A DNA stretch of 64,000 bases from ZC4RG20 sp036381515. GTDB taxonomy: Bacteria > Pseudomonadota > Gammaproteobacteria > Steroidobacterales > Rariloculaceae. The stretch lies in contig DASVCR010000070.1 of NCBI GenBank assembly GCA_036381515.1, forward strand, positions 4,408-68,407, read 5' to 3'. The notes under the pieces are model-generated. The model saw only the letters and a program-made list of their open reading frames with translations. It did not search any database and was not told the DNA's origin. A program made the position numbers and the translations under genes. This document shows positions 37,126 to 46,075 of this stretch, one piece after another. How positions within the stretch are numbered: the first letter of the stretch is position 1; every line of letters starts with the position of its first letter.

Positions 37126-39794
37126 TCCATCGGCACGTCGAACGGGTTGTTGTAGTACTGCGCGCCGAGGTCGAGCCATTCGGCGATCAGCCGAAGCTCC
37201 GCCTGCGTCAGGTAGCCCTCGTGCGAGCCGCCCGGATCGAATCTCGAGAAGAACCGCGGCGACGCGTTCGCGCCGGCCGCGCTCATCGACGGCGCGACGG
37301 GAACGGTCACGAGGATCGGATTGCCGTTCTCGTCGACGCCGTTCTCGACGAGCCGGTCCTGCAGCGCGCCGCCGACGACCTCCTGCTCGTTGTCCCGGAA
37401 CAGGAGCTCGCGGTACGAGTTCAGATGATCCATTTCTTCCGGCGAGAGCCCGTCCGTCAGGTCGAGCTGCGCGGCGGGCACGGCCGTCGCGCCCATCGCG
37501 TCGACGGGGGCGTGGCATCCGTTCCGCGCGCATGTGCGGTCCTCGAGGACCGTCACGCCGTCCGTATCGAGCGTTTGCCTCGGCACGCTCCAGAGCGGAT
37601 GGATGTGCTCCGGATAGTTGATGACGATCCGGCAGTCCGTGCTCCAGGCGGTCAGGCACGCCGGCGACGTCGGCCTCTCCGTCGTCAGGTCCGCGTAGCG
37701 CATTGAGAGGTCGGGATCGGGCGCGCGCACCGCGGGATCGGTCCAGACGTCCGTGTAGATCAGATCGACGGACGGCGCGAGCGCCGCGCAGTCCGTCTGG
37801 CAGCTGACGCGCGTGCGCGCCTCGGCCATCGTCTCGCGGAAGTCCGGGATGATCGTCGACACCGTGTTCGGGAACGGCACGCCGGTCGTCGGCGCGCCGT
37901 CGTACGCGCTCGCGAAGCTGTCGCGCCGGCCGTGCGACAGCCCGCTCGCGGGACTGTGACAGCCGTTGCACGTCAGCTCCTCGCCCGGCTGCACCTGCAG
38001 CCAGTTCTGATGCCGCGCCGAGATCCGCCGGCCGCGCGCGTCGACGACCTCGACCGCGAGCGGCACCTGCGCCGGCACCTTGATGCGCACCGAGCCGTCC
38101 GGCTCGATCGGCGCATAGCCGACGATCTCGCGCATGCCGTTCTGGACGTTCGGGCCGAACGCCGTGTTGTCGAGATCGACGACCTCGTCGTCCGGAATCG
38201 CGACCGCCTTCACGACGCGCAGGAACCGCGCGGGCCGCTGATCCGCGGTCGTGACGCCGGGGTTCGCGAGCGTCGCGATGTCGGGCACGGCCGTGTCGAC
38301 GCCGTCGACGTCGTAGACGCTGCGGATATTGATCACGCCGGCGTGCTCGGACGCGACCTGCGCGCCGATGCCGGACGGGATTGCCGGCGGAATGAAGCGC
38401 GGATTCGGCCGCGGCTGCGCGGCAACGACCTCGGCGATCAGCACGCCCTCCTCGCCGACGACGACGGGCAGCTGCGTCTCGTCGACCGGATCGTAGATCC
38501 ACACGCCGTAGAGCGGCAGCGCGGGCGTGAGCGTCTCGTCCGCGAGCCGGTCCTCGGTGCACGGCAGGATCACGCCCTCGGCGTCGACGAGCCGGCACAT
38601 CGACCACGCCGTCAGGATCCGGCCCGTGCCGTCCCACAGCGGGAACGCCGCGGCGAAGCGCCCGCCGGGAGACGGGGCCTCGTCCGTGCGGACGACGTTC
38701 ACGGTCGCCGGCACCTGCGCCGGGCCCGCGAGCCCCGCGAAGGCCGCGACGGGCTGCTCGTTCTCGACGAACGCGGGCACGTCGATGATCACGATGTCGC
38801 CGCCGAGGCCCTCGTGCTCGAACGGTCGCGCGAGCGCCATCACGCGTCCGTCCGGCATCTCGTGCGCGCCGACGAACTGGACGAGGCCGCCGTTCGTGCC
38901 CGTCGCATGGCTCTCGGCGCCGTACAGGAGCTCGAGGCCCGTGCCGTCGGGATTGATCGTGTAGAGGTGGATCCCGTTCACGGACCCGGCGCCGTCCCAG
39001 CGGCTGAACAGGATCCGCCCGTCGTCGAGCACGGTCGGATCGAGGTCGTGGCTCTGATTGAACGAGATCTGCTGCAGGTTCTCGCCGTTCGCGTCCATGA
39101 CGTGCAGCACGAACGCGGGCTCGTTGCGATCCTCGTCGAGCACGTCGAACTGCGGCTTGCCTTCGTCGAGCAGGATCGCCTTCGCCTGCCGCTGGCGCGT
39201 CGACGAGAAAACGATCCGCCCGTCCGGCAGGTAGTGCGGGAACAAGTCGTGCCCGGCCTCGGCGATGAGGTCGGACGCGATGATGCGCCGCAGCGTGTCG
39301 GTCGCGATCTCGTATTCCCAAATGTTCCAGGTCGGCTGCTCGTCCTCGTCGAGGTCGGGATCGAACGGGCCGCGCATCGCGAACAGCACCTTCGTGCCGT
39401 CCGCCGAGATCTCGACGCCCTGCACGTCGCCGAGTCCCTGGGTCACCGGGAACGTGACGTTGCGCTCCGGAGAGCTCGGCGATGCACGGTCGCGCACGTA
39501 GAGATCGGTCCCGACGTTGAAGCGGAGCAGCCGCCTCAAGTCCGTCGCGGCCTGCAGCTCGCCGTCCGCATCGAGCAGCGGACCCTTCGTGTACGCAATC
39601 GGGAAATCGAGCACGACCGGGTCCGGATCCTGCCCGGAGCCGACGCCGACGCTTCCGTCGCTGTTGCCGCCGCAGCCGGCCACGAGCGCCGCGGCAGCGA
39701 TCGAGTGCAGAAAGGCAAGAGCGCCGGCCGCGCGGCGACGCGTACCGTCACGACACATCGCTCGGCGACTCGACGCAATCATGGGTCTCTGCAT
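37122..39794 (-). CDS. HzsA-related cytochrome-like lipoprotein with PD40 repeats
   Basis: An 890-residue exported lipoprotein (signal ending AAALVAGCGGN). Residues 60-420 hold TolB/PD40-type beta-propeller repeats such as DGRIVFSSTRQ and DDGRILFSRWDG. The C-terminal half contains CNGCH (haem motif) and a second motif, CARNGCH, with four residues between the Cys residues, followed by a region resembling the HZS alpha family. It is not evidence for anammox: the family is wide in aerobes. First gene of the leftward cluster, coupled to the next by ATGA. Three in-frame Met codons near the 5' end make the start uncertain. Confidence 0.8.
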   Translation of the reverse strand: MQRPMIASSRRAMCRDGTRRRAAGALAFLHSIAAAALVAGCGGNSDGSVGVGSGQDPDPVVLDFPIAYTKGPLLDADGELQAATDLRRLLRFNVGTDLYVRDRASPSSPERNVTFPVTQGLGDVQGVEISADGTKVLFAMRGPFDPDLDEDEQPTWNIWEYEIATDTLRRIIASDLIAEAGHDLFPHYLPDGRIVFSSTRQRQAKAILLDEGKPQFDVLDEDRNEPAFVLHVMDANGENLQQISFNQSHDLDPTVLDDGRILFSRWDGAGSVNGIHLYTINPDGTGLELLYGAESHATGTNGGLVQFVGAHEMPDGRVMALARPFEHEGLGGDIVIIDVPAFVENEQPVAAFAGLAGPAQVPATVNVVRTDEAPSPGGRFAAAFPLWDGTGRILTAWSMCRLVDAEGVILPCTEDRLADETLTPALPLYGVWIYDPVDETQLPVVVGEEGVLIAEVVAAQPRPNPRFIPPAIPSGIGAQVASEHAGVINIRSVYDVDGVDTAVPDIATLANPGVTTADQRPARFLRVVKAVAIPDDEVVDLDNTAFGPNVQNGMREIVGYAPIEPDGSVRIKVPAQVPLAVEVVDARGRRISARHQNWLQVQPGEELTCNGCHSPASGLSHGRRDSFASAYDGAPTTGVPFPNTVSTIIPDFRETMAEARTRVSCQTDCAALAPSVDLIYTDVWTDPAVRAPDPDLSMRYADLTTERPTSPACLTAWSTDCRIVINYPEHIHPLWSVPRQTLDTDGVTVLEDRTCARNGCHAPVDAMGATAVPAAQLDLTDGLSPEEMDHLNSYRELLFRDNEQEVVGGALQDRLVENGVDENGNPILVTVPVAPSMSAAGANASPRFFSRFDPGGSHEGYLTQAELRLIAEWLDLGAQYYNNPFDVPME

Positions 39795-40137
39795 AATGAG
39801 TAGGTCAAAACGCCTCTACCGTTAACGCGATCACAAGATCGCCCCGCCGCAATCGCCTCGTCCCCGAATAGGTGAGCGGCGTCTCCCGGCGCCTTCGTCG
39901 GTCCGGCTCTCCGCGTGCTGTTTCACTTAACGCAAGCGTCGAGACGGCGAGGGAATCGACGAGCCAGGAAAACCTGCGGTAGATCACCTCGGCGAGCTTA
40001 ATGGCGAGCTAGGCTTCCGAACGACCTGTCGCGAAACCGAGACGTCGCGAAAGTTCCACATTACGGATCAGATCACCGCTGTGGTGTACTTCGCGCCGGA
40101 TCGAAGATGGTTTCAATTCTCGAATCGGACGACTGGG
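39795..40137. other. Divergent promoter region of the two envelope gene sets
   Basis: About 340 bases separate the HzsA-like gene (minus) from the CxxCH protein gene (plus). The area from 39795 to 39830 is AT-richer. I see no convincing promoter hexamers, operator or small gene. Both gene sets are likely controlled from here because no other gap exists within either set. Confidence 0.5.
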
Positions 40138-41325
40138 ATGAACAGCCGAACACCTTCTCGCCGTCGGCGCCGATCGCGCGCCTTCGTCATGTTGGCCGCG
40201 GCAACGATCGGCGCGGCGTCGGCCGCCCTCGCCGGACCGCGGGAGCAGGCGCAGCGCATTCACGATCGCTTGACCGGCGTTCCGCCGAGCGACGCGGTGC
40301 TGAATCAGATGGCCACGCACATCGCGAACGGCCACCCGCTCGACGCGGCGCTCCTCGCGACGCACGACCGGCACTTCTATACGGTCACGCTGAAGAATTT
40401 CGCGGCGCCGTGGACGAACCGGGATCAGAACCCGTTCGTCCCGCTCAACGACTACACGACGCTCGTGATCGGCCTCGTCAAGGACGACGAGCCGTTCGAT
40501 CAGATCCTCTATGCCGATGTGCTGTACGTCGGCGCTGGGGTGACGCCGCCGCCGTCCGCAACGAGCAACGCGCATTACGAGGCGCTCGAGCGGCGCATGC
40601 TCGACCCGGGCTTCGACCCGGAGACGGGGCTCCAGCGCACGACGCAATCGTCCGTCTACCCGCTGCCGCCGAATGCGACCGCGGGTGCGATGACGACGCG
40701 GGCGGCCGCGGAGGCGTTCTTCATCGCCGGCACGAATCGCGCGATGTTCCGCTTCACGCTGATCAATCACATGTGCATGGACCTCGAGCAGGTCCAGGAC
40801 ACGAGCATCGTCCCGGACCGCATCCGGCAGGACGTCTCGCGGAGCCCCGGCGGCGACAGCCGCGTGTTCAACAACAGCTGCATCGGCTGTCACGCGGGCA
40901 TGGATCCGCTCGTGCAGGCCTTCGCGTACTACGACTTCGACCCGGATACCGGCAGCATCGAGTACACGCCGGGCATCGTGCAGCCCAAGTACTTCAACAA
41001 CGCGGAAACGTTCCCGGACGGCTACGTCACGCCGGACGACTCGTGGGACAACTACTGGCGCGAGGGGCGGAACGCGCTGCTCGGCTGGGACCCGTCGCTG
41101 CCCGGCAGCGGACAGGGCGCCAAGTCGATGGGCCAGGAGCTGGCGGCCTCGGACGCATTCGCGCAATGCCAGGTCGAGAAGGTTTTCCAGGCGGTCTGCC
41201 TGCGTCCGCCGGCGGATGCGGCCGATCGTGCGCAGATCGACACGATGACGGCTTCGTTCAAGAACGGCGGCTACAACCTGCGGAACGTGTTCGCGCAATC
41301 CGCGGTGTACTGCATGGGCGACTGA
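40138..41325 (+). CDS. Exported CxxCH protein of the DUF1588/DUF1585 type
   Basis: A 395-residue protein with a positively charged signal peptide (SRRRRRSRAFVMLAAATIGA, cleavage near ALAG). The haem-type motif is NNSCIGCHAGMDPLVQAF, close to the DUF1588 module of planctomycete-type cytochromes, and the C-terminal VCLRPPADAADRAQ to AVYCMGD resembles the DUF1585 module. The ATG at 40138 is chosen as it gives a normal signal peptide; an upstream GTG at 40081 is also in frame. First gene of the plus-strand set of three. The substrate is unknown. Confidence 0.68.
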   Translation: MNSRTPSRRRRRSRAFVMLAAATIGAASAALAGPREQAQRIHDRLTGVPPSDAVLNQMATHIANGHPLDAALLATHDRHFYTVTLKNFAAPWTNRDQNPFVPLNDYTTLVIGLVKDDEPFDQILYADVLYVGAGVTPPPSATSNAHYEALERRMLDPGFDPETGLQRTTQSSVYPLPPNATAGAMTTRAAAEAFFIAGTNRAMFRFTLINHMCMDLEQVQDTSIVPDRIRQDVSRSPGGDSRVFNNSCIGCHAGMDPLVQAFAYYDFDPDTGSIEYTPGIVQPKYFNNAETFPDGYVTPDDSWDNYWREGRNALLGWDPSLPGSGQGAKSMGQELAASDAFAQCQVEKVFQAVCLRPPADAADRAQIDTMTASFKNGGYNLRNVFAQSAVYCMGD

Positions 41326-41346
41326 GCGGGGCACGGAGGCACGACG

Positions 41347-43854
41347 ATGCAGCACGGAGTACGGGCGGGCGCGACCGCGCTCGCGGTGATGCTCGCGGCC
41401 GCGCTTGCCGGGTGCAGCGGCGGCAGCGGCGCGGACGTCGAGGAGCTGCCGGGGTCCGGAGGCGGCACGGGCTCGGCGACCTACAACGGTCCGCCGCCGG
41501 CGACGCCGGACGTCCAGGCATTCAAGATCAGCCTGTTCGACAACGTCCGCGCGCCGAACCGATGCGGCGCGTGCCACAGCCTCGACGGCGGCCAGTCGCC
41601 GCTCTTCGCGCGAAGCGACGACGTGAACCTCGCCTACGCCGAGGCGAACCCGCTCGTGAACCTCACGTCGCCGGGAGACTCGCCGATGGTGCTGAAGGTG
41701 CTCGGCGGCCACAACTGCTGGCTCACGAGCGACGAGGCGTGCGCGGACATCCTCGAGACGTGGATCACGAACTGGGCGGGCGAGCTCGCGACCGGAGGCC
41801 GCGAGATCGAGCTCGAGCCGCCGCCGCTGCGCGACCCCGGTGAGAGCAAGAGCTTCCCCGCCGACGTGACGCTGTTCGAGACGCACGTCTACCCGGTCCT
41901 GCGCGCGCATTGCGCGACCTGTCACTCGGCGAGCTCGACGACCCGGCAGTCGCCGTTCTTCGCGGAAGGCCCCGAAGGCGACCCGCTCGCGGTGCAGGCC
42001 GCGTACGACGCGGCGAAGGCGCGGATCGACCTCGACGACCCCGCGGCCTCGCGCTTCGTCGTCAGGCTCCGCGAGGAATCGCATAACTGCTGGACCGCCG
42101 ACTGCGGCGCGGACGCGGACGTGATGGAGGACGCGATTCGCGCGTTCGCGAACAACGTCCCGCTGACGTCGGTCGACCCCGCGCTGCTGACGAGCAAGGC
42201 GCTGACGCTCTACGAGGGCACGATCGCGGCAGGCGGCAACCGCTACGAGGCGAACCAGATCGCGCTCTGGGAGTTCAAGACCGGACAGGGCGGCACCGCG
42301 TTCGACACGAGCGGCGTCGAGCCCGCGATGGACCTCACGCTCTCCGGCGCCGTCGAGTGGTTCGGCGGCTGGGGCCTCGCGTTCTCCGGCGGGAAGGCGC
42401 AGGCGTCGACGACGGCGAGCCGCAAGCTCTACGAGCAGATCCTCGCGACCGGCGAGTACTCGGTCGAGGCGTGGGTCGCACCCGGCAACGTCGTGCAGGA
42501 GGACGCGCGCATCGTCAGCTACTCTGCCGGCGAGATGCAGCGCAACTTCAATCTCGGCCAGAACATGTACGACTACGAGTTCTTCGTGCGAACGGAGACC
42601 TCGGACGAGAACGGCAACCCGCAGCTGTCGACGCCGTCGGCCGACGAGGTCCTGCAGGCGACGCTGCAGCACGTCGTCGCGACGTTCGATCCGGTCGAGG
42701 GCCGCAAGATCTACGTGAACGGCGAGCTCGTCGCCGACCAGGATCCGGCGCCCGGCGGGCTCCTCACGTCGTGGGACGACACGTTCGCGTTCGTGCTCGG
42801 CAACGAGGTCTCGGGCATGAAGCCCTGGACCGGCGTGATCCGGCTCGTCGCGATCCACAACCGCGTGCTCACGCCGGAGCAGATCGTGCAGAACTTCGAA
42901 GCGGGCGTCGGCGAGAAGTTCTTCCTGCTGTTCGGCGTCGAGCACCTGACGAACGTGCCGCAGAGCTACGTCGTGTTCGAGGCCGCGCAGTTCGACAGCT
43001 ATGCGTACCTTTTCCGCAAGCCGTTCTTCATCAGCCTCGACGGCAGCGTCGAGCCCGGCAGCGTGCCGATCCGAGGCATCAGGATCGGGTTGAACGGCGC
43101 CGAGTCGCCGGTCGGTCAAGCATACGGAAAGCTCAGCACGACGATCACGAGCGCGGACTACGATCCTGCGACCGGCCAGCTCCTGTCGACGCTCGGCACG
43201 GTCGTGCCGCTCGAGAAGGGGCCCGAGTCCGACGAGTTCTTCCTGACGTTCGACGCGATCGGCGGGCTCACGTACAACCGGCCGCCGCTGCCGACGCCGG
43301 CGCCGCCCGCGCCCGTCGATCTCCCCGAGATGGCGGACATCGGCGTGCGCACGTTCGACGAGATCAACGCGACGATGGCGGCGATCACGGGCGTCGACCC
43401 GAACCATCCCGACGTGCGGGCGACGTTCGACACGGTGCGGCAGTCGCTGCCGGCGATTCCGACGCTGGAGGCCGTGCTCGCGTCGCATCAGGTCGCGATC
43501 GCGCAGCTCGCGATCGAGTACTGCAACGCGCTGATCGAGAACCCGACGCTGCGCGCGCAGAAGTTCCCGGGCTTCCCGTTCGATCAGCCGCCCGCGGCGG
43601 CCTTCGCGTCGCGCGACGCATTGGTCGACCCGCTGCTCGACCGGATGCTCGGCGTCGTCCATCTCGCGACGCAGCCCGATCGCGCGTTCGTCGAAGCCGA
43701 GCTCGGCCGGCTGCTCGACGGCATTCCCGGCGACACGAGCCGGCCCGGCCTGATCAATACACCGGGCGTCACGAACGACGCGTCCCGCACGCGCACGCTC
43801 GCGAAGGCGGTCTGCTCGGCCGTGCTCGGCAGCGCGGCGATGCTGATTCAGTGA
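41347..43854 (+). CDS. Di-haem-motif lipoprotein with a LamG-like domain
   Basis: An 835-residue lipoprotein (signal MQHGVRAGATALAVMLAAAL, lipobox LAGCSG). Two haem-type motifs, CGACH near residue 75 and CATCH near residue 185, each sit in a short cytochrome-like module. Residues about 280-520 form a LamG/concanavalin-like domain (YSVEAWVAPGNV, QHVVATFDPVEGRKIYVNGE, FVLGNEVSGMKPWTGVI). The C-terminal part is helical and unassigned. GGAGG lies before the ATG, 21 nt after the preceding stop. The LamG domain suggests binding of a carbohydrate or glycan surface. Confidence 0.82.
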   Translation: MQHGVRAGATALAVMLAAALAGCSGGSGADVEELPGSGGGTGSATYNGPPPATPDVQAFKISLFDNVRAPNRCGACHSLDGGQSPLFARSDDVNLAYAEANPLVNLTSPGDSPMVLKVLGGHNCWLTSDEACADILETWITNWAGELATGGREIELEPPPLRDPGESKSFPADVTLFETHVYPVLRAHCATCHSASSTTRQSPFFAEGPEGDPLAVQAAYDAAKARIDLDDPAASRFVVRLREESHNCWTADCGADADVMEDAIRAFANNVPLTSVDPALLTSKALTLYEGTIAAGGNRYEANQIALWEFKTGQGGTAFDTSGVEPAMDLTLSGAVEWFGGWGLAFSGGKAQASTTASRKLYEQILATGEYSVEAWVAPGNVVQEDARIVSYSAGEMQRNFNLGQNMYDYEFFVRTETSDENGNPQLSTPSADEVLQATLQHVVATFDPVEGRKIYVNGELVADQDPAPGGLLTSWDDTFAFVLGNEVSGMKPWTGVIRLVAIHNRVLTPEQIVQNFEAGVGEKFFLLFGVEHLTNVPQSYVVFEAAQFDSYAYLFRKPFFISLDGSVEPGSVPIRGIRIGLNGAESPVGQAYGKLSTTITSADYDPATGQLLSTLGTVVPLEKGPESDEFFLTFDAIGGLTYNRPPLPTPAPPAPVDLPEMADIGVRTFDEINATMAAITGVDPNHPDVRATFDTVRQSLPAIPTLEAVLASHQVAIAQLAIEYCNALIENPTLRAQKFPGFPFDQPPAAAFASRDALVDPLLDRMLGVVHLATQPDRAFVEAELGRLLDGIPGDTSRPGLINTPGVTNDASRTRTLAKAVCSAVLGSAAMLIQ

Positions 43855-43874
43855 GGTTTCGGCGAGGAACGGAC

Positions 43875-45506
43875 ATGGTCATCAAGATCAAGCGCAAGCT
43901 GCGGCATCCCGATGCGCCGCAGCGCCACGAGCAGCATCGGCGCCCGATGACGCGGCGCGAGCTGCTCGGACAGGGCTTTCTCGCGGGCTCGGCGACCGTG
44001 CTCTCGGGCGGCGTGCTCGGCCTCTTCGCGAACCCGCGCGCGGCGTACGCCGCGCTCGCCGCGGATCTTCAGGCGCTGACGGCCGAATGCGGCATCACGA
44101 ACGGCGCCGGCAAGATTCCGTTCATCTGTTTCGACCTCGCAGGCGGCGCGAACATGGCGGGCTCGAACGTGCTCGTCGGCGGCCAGGGCGGCCAGTTCGA
44201 CTTCCTCAGCACGGCCGGGTACCGCAAGCTCGGCCTGCCCGGCGACATGGTGCCGGGCGTCACGGAGGCGACGCCGACCGCGACGAGCAACGGCGATCAC
44301 ACGGACACGAGCCTCGGGCTCGCGTTCCACAGCGACAGCGCGTTCCTGCGCGGCATGCAGGCGAGCTTCCGCACGCCCGGCATCGCGGCGAACATCAACG
44401 GCGCGGTGATTCCGGCCCGATCGGAGAACGACACCGGCAACAACCCGCACAACCCGCTCTACGGGATCCAGAAGGCGGGCGCCGACGGCTCGATCCTGAC
44501 GCTGTGCGGCTCGCGCAACTCCGATTCGGGCGGCAATTCGGTCGCGCCGATGTCGATGATCGATCCGGAGTTCCGACCGACGAAAGTGGACCGGCCGAGC
44601 GACGTGACGGGCCTCGTCGATACCGGGCAGCTCGTCGGCCTGCTCGGGCCGAGCGATGCGACGGCGGTGCTCGAGTCGATCTTCCGGATCAGCCGCAAGA
44701 AGATCGACGATCACGTCTCGACCGGGCTCGTCACGCGCGACGAAGTCGTGAAGGATCTCGTCAAGTGCGGCTACCTCAAGGCCGCGGACGTCGCCGACCG
44801 CTTCGGCAACGTGATCCTCGATCCCGGCGCGGATCCGGCGATCGTCGGGCCGAACGGCATCTTCACGGCCGACGAGTTCTTCGCGAACGACACGGACGGC
44901 ACCGAGTTCCGCAAGACCGCTTCCGTCATGAAGCTCGTGATCGAGGGCTACGCGGGCGCGGGCTGCATCACGATGGGCGGCTACGACTATCACGGCGGCG
45001 CACGCCAGGAGGGCGAGGTCAAGGACTTCCGCGCCGGGCGCTGCATGGGCGCATGCCTCGAGTACGCCGCGCGCGTCGGCGTGCCGCTGATGCTCTACGT
45101 GTTCAGCGACGGCTCGCTGTCGAGCAACGGCGTGATCGACGACTCGGTCAACGGCCGCGGCAAGGGCGAGTGGACGAGCGACAACCAGGACACGGCCGCG
45201 TCGTTCTTCCTCGTCTACAACCCGAACGGCCGGCCGGCGCTCTATCAGAGCGGCTCGGACGGGCTCTCCGTCTTCCAGCACCAGCAGATCGGCTACTTCA
45301 CGCCGAACGGCGACGTGCAGCGGGCGGGCACGCCGGGCGCGAACAACGTGAACCTGCTGGTGGAGATGGTGCTGCTGAACTACATGGCGCTGCACGGCGA
45401 GCAGAACCTGTTCGCGACGCGCTTCCCGAACCACGGCCTCGGCAACAACGAGAACCTCGATCGCTTCACGGCGTTCGAGGCGATCGTGAACGGCACGATC
45501 GTGTAG
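43875..45506 (+). CDS. Tat-exported DUF1501-like protein
   Basis: A 543-residue protein with a twin-arginine signal (MTRRELLGQGFLAGSATVLS, near residue 30) ending in AAYA. The body resembles DUF1501 proteins: PFICFDLAGGANMAGSN, LGLAFHSDSAFLRG, GGYDYHGGARQEGEVKDF and LYVFSDGSLSSNG. These proteins belong to the alkaline-phosphatase/sulfatase-like fold and usually accompany DUF15xx cytochrome-like proteins. Tat export implies folding, perhaps with a metal, before secretion. GAGGAA precedes the ATG, 20 nt after the preceding gene. Last gene of the plus-strand set. Confidence 0.8.
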   Translation: MVIKIKRKLRHPDAPQRHEQHRRPMTRRELLGQGFLAGSATVLSGGVLGLFANPRAAYAALAADLQALTAECGITNGAGKIPFICFDLAGGANMAGSNVLVGGQGGQFDFLSTAGYRKLGLPGDMVPGVTEATPTATSNGDHTDTSLGLAFHSDSAFLRGMQASFRTPGIAANINGAVIPARSENDTGNNPHNPLYGIQKAGADGSILTLCGSRNSDSGGNSVAPMSMIDPEFRPTKVDRPSDVTGLVDTGQLVGLLGPSDATAVLESIFRISRKKIDDHVSTGLVTRDEVVKDLVKCGYLKAADVADRFGNVILDPGADPAIVGPNGIFTADEFFANDTDGTEFRKTASVMKLVIEGYAGAGCITMGGYDYHGGARQEGEVKDFRAGRCMGACLEYAARVGVPLMLYVFSDGSLSSNGVIDDSVNGRGKGEWTSDNQDTAASFFLVYNPNGRPALYQSGSDGLSVFQHQQIGYFTPNGDVQRAGTPGANNVNLLVEMVLLNYMALHGEQNLFATRFPNHGLGNNENLDRFTAFEAIVNGTIV

Positions 45507-46075
45507 CCGAAAAATGTGTCAGACACCATTTCCGAAAATCGGGGTCGAAAATCGGGGTCAGAGCCCTTTTCCAGCGGAGCCCTTTTCCAGCGGAGCCCTT
45601 TTCCACGGAGTCCTTTTCCGGCGAAGTCGCGAGAATCGGGGTCAGAGCCCTTTTTCTCGAGAACCGGGGTCAGAACCCTTTTTCTCGGCGAAGCCAGGGG
45701 GCAGAGAAATGGGGCCGGAGGGGGTCGGAGGCCCCTTGCCCGCAGTCCTCTCTCAGTTCGGAGGCCCCTTGCCCGCAGCCCTCTCTCAGTGGAGAGAGGG
45801 CTCTTTCTCCACGAAGAGAGGGCTCTGACCCCTGTCATTCCTTTCCTCACCTGGAAAGGCGCTGCTCTAGACTGGTGGCACAGCACTGGATGAGAGCCCT
45901 TCTTCCACTGACCGGAAAACGGTGAAAAGGGCTCTGACCCCGATTCTCTCGACTTCGCCGGAAACGGACTCGTGGAAAAGGGCTCCGCTGAAAAAGGGCT
46001 CTGACCCCAATTCTTGCTTGACAGAGGCGGCAGTTGCCCGGAAAAAGGGCGCTGCCTCCGCCCGAGTATGCCTGC
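45507..46075. repeat. Dense island of two palindromic repeat families
   Basis: No gene is seen. A GTGTCAGACACC copy lies at 45517-45528. Several GGGGTCAGAGCCC copies follow, then their reverse complements (GGGCTCTGACCCC). The block at about 45586-45655 is an imperfect inverted repeat of 45925-45991, including GGCGAAGTCGCGAGAATC. In the middle a 33-nt unit beginning CGGAGGCCCCTTGCCCGCAG is present twice in tandem (45727 and 45760). The island separates the DUF1501 gene from the methyltransferase gene, whose 5' end abuts it. Confidence 0.85.

Noticed and set aside
37122..39794. Anammox-type hydrazine synthase subunit
   Set aside because: The similarity is to the broad HzsA-related family. No HzsB/C-like genes or other anammox genes are present, and the neighbours suit a different envelope role.
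40009..43662. A 1217-codon open frame on the minus strand
   Set aside because: It is antisense to the CxxCH protein and the LamG lipoprotein, which have signal peptides, haem motifs and ribosome-binding sites. The antisense product has only Arg/Val/Glu-rich low-complexity sequence.
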